This document shows, piece after piece, positions 16,576 to 24,056 of a stretch of 64,000 bases of DNA. Made by a program: the position numbers and the translations under genes. Positions within the stretch are counted from its first letter, which is position 1, and each line of letters opens with the position of its first letter. Source of the stretch: Flavobacterium foetidum (lineage in GTDB: Bacteria > Bacteroidota > Bacteroidia > Flavobacteriales > Flavobacteriaceae); assembly GCF_004634245.1 (NCBI RefSeq), contig NZ_SJTF01000001.1, forward strand, positions 186,001-250,000, in the 5' to 3' direction. A model generated the notes under the pieces. The model ran no database searches and had not been told where the DNA came from. It was given only the letters and a program-made list of their open reading frames with translations.

Positions 16576-17329
16576 TACGGTTCAGTTCTTTATAACGAAC
16601 ATACACGCTATAGGCATTGAGGTAACAAATAACAATTCCTCTTGCACCATCCAAAAAACCAAATCTGATTATAAACTGATATAAAAATGTATAAGTTGGA
16701 TGCAAAAACAAAAGAAATTTAGATTTGTTGTGTTTTTTCTTAAATTTTTCATTTGCCTTAAAAATGCCGTAATTGTACATTTTTAGTTTATAATCATTGT
16801 AATTTGAATAGGAGTAATGAATGAGCTTGTTTTTTAATACGGCAGTATTTCCGTTTACAAGTAACTTTTCATGCACCATTCTGTCTTTGCTGTAAAAGCA
16901 GTCGTTTTTCTTAAAAAGCCTGAAAATTTTGTCTGTTTGCCAACCGCTAAAGCGTAGCTTACGGTTTTTAAACATAAAGGTTCGGTAAACCAAGTAGGCG
17001 CTAACGTTGTTGTTGCTATTTGCGGCAATCTCAATTTCTTTTTTGAGAGCTGGCGTTATGCGTTCGTCGGCATCAATAAACAAAACCCAGTCGTTTTTTG
17101 CCTCTTTTAAAGCAAAATTTCGTTGAGAAGAATAATCTGTAAATTTATGTTGAATTAGTTTTACAGCCGGAAAAGATTCGATTATTTCTACAGTTCTGTC
17201 GTTGCTAAAAGAATCAACTATAATGATTTCATCAGCAAAATCAATATCATCGAGCAGTTCCTTAATAAAACGCTCTTCATTGAACGTAATTATTAATACA
17301 GATATTTGCTGCTTCTGAATAGTATTCAT
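16556..17329 (-). CDS. Glycosyltransferase family 2 (WaaE/KdtX-like), 257 aa
   Basis: GT-A fold of the LPS-core WaaE/KdtX type: SVLIITFNEERFIKELLD, then the nucleotide-binding VDSFSNDRT near residue 40, and DADERI as DxD near residue 90. The C-terminal half has WQTDKIFRLF and VHEKLL, again WaaE-like. It likely adds a residue to the LPS core. It shares a 15-bp gap with the heptosyltransferase-type gene on the minus strand, so the two form an operon. Confidence 0.9.
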   Translation of the reverse strand: MNTIQKQQISVLIITFNEERFIKELLDDIDFADEIIIVDSFSNDRTVEIIESFPAVKLIQHKFTDYSSQRNFALKEAKNDWVLFIDADERITPALKKEIEIAANSNNNVSAYLVYRTFMFKNRKLRFSGWQTDKIFRLFKKNDCFYSKDRMVHEKLLVNGNTAVLKNKLIHYSYSNYNDYKLKMYNYGIFKANEKFKKKHNKSKFLLFLHPTYTFLYQFIIRFGFLDGARGIVICYLNAYSVYVRYKELNRIISSRI

Positions 17330-17343
17330 TCGATTTTGGCTTT

Positions 17344-18408
17344 TCAGTTTTTGTATTCCTGAAAATAGGTTTCTAATTTCTTTAAAATCAATTGCAGCGG
17401 ATATTCAGCATAATATTCAAAAGTATGTTCTTTGATGTATTGCTCAGTATGCTTTTCGTAGATTTCTGGTTTTAAATCTTTTAAGTGTATTGAAGCGTTT
17501 TTTGCTTCATTTTCGAATATCTGCCAAGTTTCTTTTCTAACAGATGGAGTAAAAATAGAAAAAGTCGGAACTTCTAGGGCCTTTGCCATATTTACAGCAC
17601 CTCCTTCATTTCCAATCAACATTTCGCATTGCGAAAGTAAAGCTAAAAATTTTCGAAGATCGGTAGCATACAAATCAAAGACAATATGTTTTTTTGTTTC
17701 TTCTGCACAATGATTATAAACTTCTAGAGCTTGTTCTTTTTGATTCGGAATATAATTAAAGAGAATAGTTGCGTTTGTTTTAGCTACTGTAAAATCAATA
17801 ATCTTTGCCATTCCTTCTAGCGGATAGGTTTTGTAGTGTTCGCTTCCTAAAATTCCAAACATAATTAACGGCTTCTCGGGATCGATGTTGTAGCTGTTCA
17901 AAAGGTTTTTCGCCTCTGTTATTTCAGATTCTTTTAAAAAGATTTTCGGTTTCACATTCGTTATCTTCTCAGAAAAAAAAGGTTTCAGTAATAACAGTCT
18001 ATTCTCTATTGCCAAGCCATGTTCTGATTTAATGGCGTCAAATCTCTCGTAACTGTAATTGTAGAAAATATTAGAGTACCATTTATGATACGATACTTTA
18101 TACTTTGCACCAGAAAAAAACGTGATTAAGTTGGTCCCTAATTTGCTGTAGACATCGATTACCGCATCATATTTTTTTCTTCGAATCTCAAAAATAAATT
18201 TAATGAACCCAAGAGTCGACTTCCTGATTTTATTGGTCATCGGAACAATATTGTCAATATTTGGGTTTTCTTTTAGCACATCAACAGAATTGGGATAACA
18301 CATATAGTCGATTACCGAATCAGGGAACTTCGCTTTTAGGTTGTTGCAGATTATTGTACTGGTTAATACGTCTCCAATTCTTTTTTGTTGAATTACTAAT
18401 ATTCTCAT
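17344..18408 (-). CDS. Glycosyltransferase family 9 (heptosyltransferase-type), 354 aa
   Basis: A GT-B fold enzyme of the ADP-heptose:LPS heptosyltransferase family: RILVIQQKRIGDVLTSTII at the N-terminus, LIMFGILGSEHYKTYP in the donor region and IGNEGGAVNMAKALEVPTFSIF, the family's (D/N)-(T/E)-G-(P/G) core motif. It adds a sugar to the LPS inner core; ADP-heptose is the family donor, not proven here. First gene of the two-gene minus-strand operon with the WaaE-like gene. Confidence 0.9.
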   Translation of the reverse strand: MRILVIQQKRIGDVLTSTIICNNLKAKFPDSVIDYMCYPNSVDVLKENPNIDNIVPMTNKIRKSTLGFIKFIFEIRRKKYDAVIDVYSKLGTNLITFFSGAKYKVSYHKWYSNIFYNYSYERFDAIKSEHGLAIENRLLLLKPFFSEKITNVKPKIFLKESEITEAKNLLNSYNIDPEKPLIMFGILGSEHYKTYPLEGMAKIIDFTVAKTNATILFNYIPNQKEQALEVYNHCAEETKKHIVFDLYATDLRKFLALLSQCEMLIGNEGGAVNMAKALEVPTFSIFTPSVRKETWQIFENEAKNASIHLKDLKPEIYEKHTEQYIKEHTFEYYAEYPLQLILKKLETYFQEYKN

Positions 18409-18483
18409 TTATTTTTAAAGTTCAATTTAAAGGCTAAATTACAAACTATTTTATAAAGAGCACGCAGTATTTGCAGATTGCAA

Positions 18484-18512
18484 TTGAACTAATTAAAAAA
18501 GTTTTACTTTTG
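18484..18512 (+). promoter_or_regulatory. Promoter of the 18535 glycosyltransferase
   Basis: TTG at 18484-18486 and TACTTTTG at 18505-18512, separated by 18 bases; 23 bp later comes the ATG. Confidence 0.7.
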
Positions 18513-18534
18513 TGGTTAATAAATTTAATTTAGA

Positions 18535-19281
18535 ATGAAAATTAGCGGTCTGGTTATTACTTTCAATGAAGAAAAAAACATTGGAAAATGTATTGATGCT
18601 TTGTTTAAGGTTTGTGAAGAAGTAATTATTGTAGATTCTTTTAGTAAGGATCGTACAGTTGAAATTGCTAAAGAAAAAGGTGCGATAGTTATTGAACAAG
18701 CTTTTTTGGGAGACGGACCACAACGAACTCATGGTTTGCCTTTTTGTAAAAACGACTGGATTCTAAATCTAGATGCAGATGAGTTCTTAGATAAAGATGC
18801 TGAGCAATTTATCCTTAACGGAAAATATTTAGAGGGCAATTATGATGCTTTTAGCTTTAGAGTAAAAAACTTTCTAGCAGATAAATTAATCGATTTTTCT
18901 GGCTGGTATCCAGATCATAAAGTTCGTTTTTTCAACAAACAGACAGCTCATCCTTCTGCATCTAAAGTACATCAGAAAATCATTACGCAGAATGAAAATA
19001 AAGTAGCAGTGCATATTTTGCACTATGGCTGGGATTCTTTAGATCAGATTATTGCAAAAAAAAATCAATATTCTGGCTGGCATGCGCAACAGCTCTTTGA
19101 CCAAGGGAAAAGAATAAATGCATTTAAGCCTGTTTTAAACGGAACTGTTGCCTTTATCCGTTGTTATTTTTTTAAGAAAGGAATTTTTAACGGAATTGAT
19201 GGGTTGTCGATTGCTATGATTCAGGCTTTCTTTTCTTATATGAAATATGCAAAACTTTTGAAGCTTCAGAAAGAAAAATAA
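18535..19281 (+). CDS. Glycosyltransferase family 2 (WaaE/KdtX-like), 248 aa
   Basis: It is a second WaaE-like transferase: KISGLVITFNEEKNIGKCI, IIVDSFSKDRTVEIAKEKG, and LDADEFL as DxD near residue 82. The C-terminal GWYPDHKVRFF and SKVHQKI match the core-LPS branch, like the gene at 16556. Divergent from the GT9 operon, so the two transcripts share a 127-bp intergenic region. It is followed by a terminator. Confidence 0.9.
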   Translation: MKISGLVITFNEEKNIGKCIDALFKVCEEVIIVDSFSKDRTVEIAKEKGAIVIEQAFLGDGPQRTHGLPFCKNDWILNLDADEFLDKDAEQFILNGKYLEGNYDAFSFRVKNFLADKLIDFSGWYPDHKVRFFNKQTAHPSASKVHQKIITQNENKVAVHILHYGWDSLDQIIAKKNQYSGWHAQQLFDQGKRINAFKPVLNGTVAFIRCYFFKKGIFNGIDGLSIAMIQAFFSYMKYAKLLKLQKEK

Positions 19282-19300
19282 AATTGCGTTTTGTCAAAAT

Positions 19301-19346
19301 AAAAAATCCAAATTCCATCATGTGACGATGAAATTTGGATTTTTTT
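19301..19346 (+). terminator. Terminator after the 18535 glycosyltransferase
   Basis: AAAAAATCCAAATT pairs with AAATTTGGATTTTTT (slight offset) around a short imperfect loop; 20 bp past the stop codon with a T7 tail. Confidence 0.8.
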
Positions 19347-19372
19347 AATTGAAAATTATATAACTTAACTCA

Positions 19373-19535
19373 TTGGGTGTGATTCCTGTTTCTATTCAAC
19401 AGATAGAAACATAGATTTTATATCTATAGAAGACACTAAAATTTAGTTTCTAACAATCGGTAGCCATGTTTGTTTGCAACAACTGAAACGCCTTCGAAAT
19501 TCATAGTTCTTATGGGTTCGATTAATTTCACCCAA
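19373..19535. repeat. Dispersed ~163-bp element with terminal inverted repeats
   Basis: It opens with TTGGGTGTGATT and closes with AATTTCACCCAA (10 of 12 complementary). Just inside is a 9-bp hairpin, TGTTTCTAT/ATAGAAACA. The internal stretch TTTCTAACAATCGGTAGC at 19447 resembles TTTCTAACACACGGTTAC at 43599, so this and 43541-43713 look like divergent copies of one family. No coding capacity. Confidence 0.55.
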
Positions 19536-19553
19536 CAGAGTTATAATTATGTA

Positions 19554-20369
19554 TTACACAGCTACATCGTATTCACGAAGTGCATTATTTAATGAGGTTT
19601 TTAAATCTGTAGAAGGTTTACGAGTACCAATGATTAAAGCACATGGAACTTGGAATTCTCCAGCAGCAAACTTCTTAGTGTAGCTTCCTGGAATTACAAC
19701 AGAACGTGCAGGTACAAAACCTTTCATTTCTACTGGCTCATCGCCCGTAACATCTATAATTTTTGTCGAAGCAGTCAAACATACGTTAGCACCAAGAACA
19801 GCTTCTTTACCAACATGCACACCTTCTACCACAATGCAACGAGAACCAATAAAAGCACCATCCTCAATAATTACTGGAGCAGCTTGTAATGGCTCTAAAA
19901 CACCACCAATACCTACACCGCCACTTAAGTGTACGTTTTTGCCAATTTGTGCGCAGCTTCCAACAGTAGCCCAAGTGTCGACCATTGTTCCTTCGTCTAC
20001 ATAAGCTCCAATATTAACATAACTAGGCATTAAGATTACCCCGCTTGAAATGTAAGCGCCATAACGAGCAACCGCATTTGGGACTACACGAATTCCTTTT
20101 TCAGCATAATTTCGTTTAAGTAACATTTTATCGTGGTATTCGAAGATACCAGATTCCCATGTTTCCATTTTTTGGATTGGGAAATACATAACAACTGCTT
20201 TCTTAACCCATTCGTTTACTTGCCATTTGTCTCCAACTGGTTCAGCAACACGTAATTTTCCTGCATCAACCAATTCGATTACTTCTCTAATAGCGTCAGT
20301 TGTAGTTGTTTCTTGTAATAAAGCTCTGTTTTCCCAAGCTTGTTCGATTATAGTCTGTAAAGAATTCAT
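19554..20369 (-). CDS. dapD: 2,3,4,5-tetrahydropyridine-2,6-dicarboxylate N-succinyltransferase, 271 aa
   Basis: It succinylates tetrahydrodipicolinate in the lysine/diaminopimelate pathway, using succinyl-CoA. The C-terminal half is a left-handed beta-helix of hexapeptide repeats: GVILMPSYVNIGAYVDEGTMVDTWATVGSCAQIGKNV, then GGVGIGGVLEPLQ and VIIEDGAFIGSRCIVVEGV. The N-terminal domain opens MNSLQTIIEQAWENR. Length is typical. Single gene on the minus strand; promoter not evident. Confidence 0.96.
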   Translation of the reverse strand: MNSLQTIIEQAWENRALLQETTTTDAIREVIELVDAGKLRVAEPVGDKWQVNEWVKKAVVMYFPIQKMETWESGIFEYHDKMLLKRNYAEKGIRVVPNAVARYGAYISSGVILMPSYVNIGAYVDEGTMVDTWATVGSCAQIGKNVHLSGGVGIGGVLEPLQAAPVIIEDGAFIGSRCIVVEGVHVGKEAVLGANVCLTASTKIIDVTGDEPVEMKGFVPARSVVIPGSYTKKFAAGEFQVPCALIIGTRKPSTDLKTSLNNALREYDVAV

Positions 20370-20555
20370 AGTTTAAATTTTTGGCAAAGATAGCGTATTT
20401 ACAGAAATGCAAAAAAGCAAAAACTATTCTAAAAAGTTACAGGTATAACTTTTTGTGTCAAATTTGATAAATAAATAACTAGTCTTTAAAATAGTCAATT
20501 TTAAAAATTACCCCTAGAAGTTTTTTTTATATCAAAATATGACAAAAGTCAGATT

Positions 20556-20582
20556 TTGCAAATTTAATTGTGAATAGTTTTG
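20556..20582 (+). promoter_or_regulatory. Promoter of the PAS gene
   Basis: TTG at 20556-20558 and TAGTTTTG at 20575-20582, separated by 16 bases, 53 bp before the ATG. Confidence 0.6.
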
Positions 20583-20634
20583 CATCGTTTAAAAAAGGAA
20601 CCATTCAGAAATAAATATATAAGCACTGTCTAAC

Positions 20635-21264
20635 ATGAATCTAGAAAATCAGAACAACAACAGAGTAATAATTGATAAAGAGGTAGCTTGGGATAAGACT
20701 CGGGTTATTATGAGCAAAACAAATGCTTTTGGTATAATTGAATATGCTAATGAAGTTTTTGTTGATGTCTGTGGTTACGAAGATTATGAGTTGATGGGAC
20801 AGCCACACAACATTATTCGTCATCCAGATATGCCAAAAGTTATTTTTAAAGTGCTTTGGGAGAATCTTAAAAACGGGAAAAACTTTCATGCTATTGTTAA
20901 AAATCGTGCCAAGTCTGGAAGATACTACTGGGTTATTACCGATTTTGATATTGCCAGAGACGAAAATGATGTCATCGTCAATTACTTTGCCAGAAGACAG
21001 TCTGTGCCACAAGAAGTAATTGCTATGCATATAGAGCCTTTGTACAAAAAGTTATTGCAGATTGAAGCCGCAAGCGGTGTTGAATTCAGCGAAAAATACC
21101 TTATAGGATTTCTGGAAGAAAAAAACAGGTCTTATGTAGAATACATTAAGGAGCTGATTTACGAGCACGAGAAATCACAAGCGAAATTTGCCAATTATTC
21201 TGAAGTAGAAGAAGACGAACACGAAGATCAAAGGGGGTTCTTCGGTCGTCTATTTGGCAGATAG
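20635..21264 (+). CDS. PAS-domain sensor protein (Aer-like), 209 aa
   Basis: One PAS domain fills about residues 25-130: ITYANEVF-type start (here FGIIEYANEVFVDVCGY), EDYELMGQPHNIIRHPDMP, and YYWVITDFDIARDENDVIVNYFARR. This IRHPDMP type of PAS occurs in Aer-like redox sensors, where it binds FAD. The C-terminus is helical and acidic (EVEEDEHEDQ) then RGFFGRLFGR. No output domain is visible, so it may work as a stand-alone adaptor. The start is supported by the promoter upstream. Confidence 0.85.
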   Translation: MNLENQNNNRVIIDKEVAWDKTRVIMSKTNAFGIIEYANEVFVDVCGYEDYELMGQPHNIIRHPDMPKVIFKVLWENLKNGKNFHAIVKNRAKSGRYYWVITDFDIARDENDVIVNYFARRQSVPQEVIAMHIEPLYKKLLQIEAASGVEFSEKYLIGFLEEKNRSYVEYIKELIYEHEKSQAKFANYSEVEEDEHEDQRGFFGRLFGR

Positions 21265-21311
21265 ATTATTGGAGTGAATTTTTTTAGTTTTTTAATAATT
21301 GGATATGGATT

Positions 21312-21345
21312 AATCCGTTTTGATTTTTCAGAACGGATTTTTTTG
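21312..21345 (+). terminator. Terminator after the PAS gene
   Basis: AATCCGTT pairs with AACGGATT across a 12-base loop and is followed by T6; 48 bp past the stop. Confidence 0.8.
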
Positions 21346-21404
21346 TGAGTTTTTAAATCTTGAAATCAAACTTAAAATGGTATCTTTGTTTTGTAAAAAG
21401 ACGT

Positions 21405-21653
21405 ATGATGGAAGCTATAAGATTAGAATTTCAGCCTGAAATAAAAGAAAAGATCTTAAAATTGCTAAGTTCTTTTTCTACTGACGAATTGAGAATTGTA
21501 GAAGAAGATAGTTTTTCTGATTCTAATTTTGAGGAGGATAAGAAAAAACTGGAAATCGCTTACGCTAAATTAAAAGGTGGTGGTGAAAAGCTATATTCGG
21601 TTGATGAAGCGAGTTCAATTTTGGATGAAACATTTTCAAAATATGACAATTAA
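21405..21653 (+). CDS. Antitoxin-like protein of a ParE-type module, 82 aa
   Basis: Start chosen at ATG 21405 (MMEAIRLEF). It is small and acidic (ELRIVEEDSFSDSNFEED) with a C-terminal helical LYSVDEASSILDETFSKYDN of the kind that wraps a ParE/RelE toxin. It lies directly before, and overlaps by 11 bp, a RelE/ParE-fold gene. I infer it to be the antitoxin; no DNA-binding domain is obvious. Confidence 0.75.
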   Translation: MMEAIRLEFQPEIKEKILKLLSSFSTDELRIVEEDSFSDSNFEEDKKKLEIAYAKLKGGGEKLYSVDEASSILDETFSKYDN

Positions 21654-21924
21654 AATTTCTGAAACATTTCTAGAGTTGCTGAAAGATCAGGTCCGTTATA
21701 TTTATAAGGACAAACCAAAAGCTGCCTTAAAATTTAGAAGAGATTTTCTTAAAAACATCAAAAAAGATTTAAAGCATCCCTTTCATTTTAAAAAATCAAG
21801 ATATTTTGATGACGAGAATATACGAGATTATGTTTTTAAGGGGTATGTAGCTGTTTATGAGGTGAATCCTGAAAAAAATATGGTCGTTATTTTCGGTTTT
21901 ATAAAATATAAAGAAACCCTTTGA
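21643..21924 (+). CDS. ParE/RelE-family toxin, 93 aa
   Basis: It starts MTIKISETFLELLKDQVRYI, which gives the usual type II toxin length of about 93 residues. ParE-type features are the first helix followed by a Lys/Arg-rich second helix (KPKAALKFRRDFLKNIKKDL), and beta strands including FKGYVAVYEVNPEKNMVVIFGFIKYKE. It overlaps the antitoxin gene by 11 bp. The family acts by blocking gyrase or cleaving mRNA; which applies here is not shown. Longer starts at 21577 and 21625 are in the antitoxin gene and less likely. Confidence 0.82.
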   Translation: MTIKISETFLELLKDQVRYIYKDKPKAALKFRRDFLKNIKKDLKHPFHFKKSRYFDDENIRDYVFKGYVAVYEVNPEKNMVVIFGFIKYKETL

Positions 21925-21963
21925 AATTTGTAAAATTCAACTCTATTTTTCTAATAAAACAAA

Positions 21964-22377
21964 ATGCCAAGAATCCTTTCTATAGATTACGGTCAAAAGC
22001 GCACGGGTATTGCTGTGACAGACGAAATGCAGATTATCGCATCGGGATTGACTACTGTTCCAACTCATACTTTGGTTGATTTTTTAAAAGATTATTTTAC
22101 TAAAGAAAAGGTAGAAGCCGTTCTAATAGGCGAACCTAAACAAATGAACGGAAATCCTTCTGAGAGCGCTTCGGTAATCAACGGGTTTGTTAAGCACTTT
22201 TCAAATATTTTCCCAGAAATGAAAGTCATTCGCGTAGACGAACGTTTTACATCAAAAATGGCATTTCAAACCATGATTGACAGTGGTCTAAGCAAAAAAC
22301 AGCGTCAAAACAAAGGCTTGATAGACGAAATTTCTGCCACTATTATGCTTCAAGATTATCTTTCTTCAAAAAAATAA
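21964..22377 (+). CDS. ruvX: Holliday junction resolvase-like RuvX (YqgF), 137 aa
   Basis: RNase H fold nuclease family: RILSIDYGQKRTGIAVTDE (first catalytic Asp in DYG) near the N-terminus, GEPKQMNGNPSESA, and DERFTSKMAF (second acidic block) near residue 95. Predicted to process Holliday junctions or 16S rRNA 5' ends; the cellular role is debated. It is close after the toxin gene (39 bp) but probably independent. Confidence 0.92.
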   Translation: MPRILSIDYGQKRTGIAVTDEMQIIASGLTTVPTHTLVDFLKDYFTKEKVEAVLIGEPKQMNGNPSESASVINGFVKHFSNIFPEMKVIRVDERFTSKMAFQTMIDSGLSKKQRQNKGLIDEISATIMLQDYLSSKK

Positions 22378-22473
22378 TGCCTTTCGTCATTATTTTTGCT
22401 TTTAATTTAATGGTTTTTAGAAAATCCTAACTTTTATCATGTAAAAATTAGTTTTTTTTTGCAATTAAAAAAG

Positions 22474-22481
22474 TACCTTTG
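22474..22481 (+). promoter_or_regulatory. -7 promoter element for mqo, TACCTTTG
   Basis: Perfect TAnnTTTG match 23 bp before the mqo start; no TTG at the usual spacing. Confidence 0.5.
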
Positions 22482-22503
22482 CACTTTAAAATAAAATACT
22501 GTT

Positions 22504-23997
22504 ATGCCTGACGAAACCATACGTTCAAATAGTGATGTAGTACTTATAGGAGCTGGAATAATGAGTGCCACTCTTGGAGTAATTTTGAAAGAATTACAAC
22601 CTGATATAAAAATTGAAATTTACGAAAGATTAGATGTTGCTGCTGCTGAAAGTTCCGATGCTTGGAATAATGCAGGAACGGGTCATTCTGCTTTTTGCGA
22701 ATTAAATTACACTCCAGAAAAAGCAGATGGAAGCATTGACCCTAAAAAAGCGATAAGTATTGCCGAATCTTTTGAGGTTTCACGTCAGTTTTGGTCTTAT
22801 TTGGTACAGCAGAACAAAGTGCCATCACCAGAAAATTTTATTAAAAGTGTTCCTCATATGAGTTTTGTATGGGGCGATAAAAATGTTGCTTACTTAAAGA
22901 AGAGATTCGAAGTGCTTCAAAGTAATCCAATTTTTGCTGACATGACTTTCAGTACCGATTTTAAGCAGCTGAAAGAGTGGATGCCTTTGGTTATGGAAGG
23001 ACGTGAAGAGGGCGAAAATCTTGCCGCTACTCATATGGAAATGGGGACCGATGTCAACTTTGGTGCTCTGACCAGAAGTATGTTCAGTTACTTAGAAAAA
23101 CAAGAAGGCGTTTCATTGTTTTTTAATCATGAAGTTAAAAAGCTAAGACAGCGTGAAGATAAATCATGGAGAATTAAAATTACAGATTTGTCTACCGGAA
23201 AAATACGTAAAGCCTATACTAAATTTGTATTTATTGGTGCGGGAGGAGGTTCGTTGCCGCTTTTAGAAAAAGCTAATGTTCCTGAAGGGCACGGTTATGG
23301 CGGTTTCCCTGTAAGCGGTCAATGGCTTAAATGCACGAATCCGGAAGTTATTGCAAAACACCAAGCAAAAGTATACGGTAAAGCGAGCGTAGGAGCGCCG
23401 CCAATGTCTGTTCCTCATATTGATACACGTGTGATAGATGGTGAAAAAGCGCTTCTTTTTGGACCTTTTGCCGGATTTTCTACTCGTTTCTTAAAAAACG
23501 GTTCTTATCTAGACTTGCCTTTGTCTATTAAGCCGAACAACCTAATTCCGATGCTTGCGGCTGGATATCACAATATTCCGCTTACGAAGTATTTGATTGA
23601 GCAGGTTCGTCAGTCTCCAAAAGACAGAATGAAAGCATTACGCGAATACCTGCCTACTGCTCGTTCGAAGGACTGGAAACTTGAAAAGGCAGGACAACGT
23701 GTTCAGGTGATTAAAAAAGATGAAAAAGAAGGAGGCGTTTTGGAGTTCGGAACAGAAGTTATCAACACTAAAGACGGAAGTTTAGCAGTTTTATTGGGAG
23801 CTTCTCCAGGGGCATCTACAGCTGTAGCGATTATGGTCGATTTGATTAACAGATGTTTTGCAAATCAGATTATAACTCCAGAATGGGAGGCCAAATTGAA
23901 AAAAATGATTCCGTCTTACGGACAAACTTTAAATGACAAACCTGAGCTTCTAGCAGAGCTTAGAAAACATACTGCAGATGTTTTAAAAATAAAATAA
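22504..23997 (+). CDS. mqo: Malate:quinone oxidoreductase, 497 aa
   Basis: A membrane-associated FAD enzyme that oxidises malate to oxaloacetate and passes electrons to quinone. FAD-binding [10 protein letters not shown] (residues about 16-25) lies at the N-terminus; downstream are [38 protein letters not shown] and [12 protein letters not shown]. The C-terminal [10 protein letters not shown] is the family's nucleotide-binding region. The length is right for the family. A gene of the flavobacterial TCA cycle; monocistronic with a terminator. Confidence 0.95.
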   Translation: MPDETIRSNSDVVLIGAGIMSATLGVILKELQPDIKIEIYERLDVAAAESSDAWNNAGTGHSAFCELNYTPEKADGSIDPKKAISIAESFEVSRQFWSYLVQQNKVPSPENFIKSVPHMSFVWGDKNVAYLKKRFEVLQSNPIFADMTFSTDFKQLKEWMPLVMEGREEGENLAATHMEMGTDVNFGALTRSMFSYLEKQEGVSLFFNHEVKKLRQREDKSWRIKITDLSTGKIRKAYTKFVFIGAGGGSLPLLEKANVPEGHGYGGFPVSGQWLKCTNPEVIAKHQAKVYGKASVGAPPMSVPHIDTRVIDGEKALLFGPFAGFSTRFLKNGSYLDLPLSIKPNNLIPMLAAGYHNIPLTKYLIEQVRQSPKDRMKALREYLPTARSKDWKLEKAGQRVQVIKKDEKEGGVLEFGTEVINTKDGSLAVLLGASPGASTAVAIMVDLINRCFANQIITPEWEAKLKKMIPSYGQTLNDKPELLAELRKHTADVLKIK

Positions 23998-24019
23998 ACT
24001 GCTTTTTTAAGTTATTACA

Positions 24020-24056
24020 ACAAATCCAGATGAATTAATCTGGATTTGTTTTTTTT
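24020..24056 (+). terminator. Terminator after mqo, overlapping the FUSC gene end
   Basis: ACAAATCCAGAT pairs with ATCTGGATTTGT and a T7-8 run follows. Its right arm is inside the final codons of the minus-strand FUSC gene (stop at 24035-24037). Confidence 0.8.
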
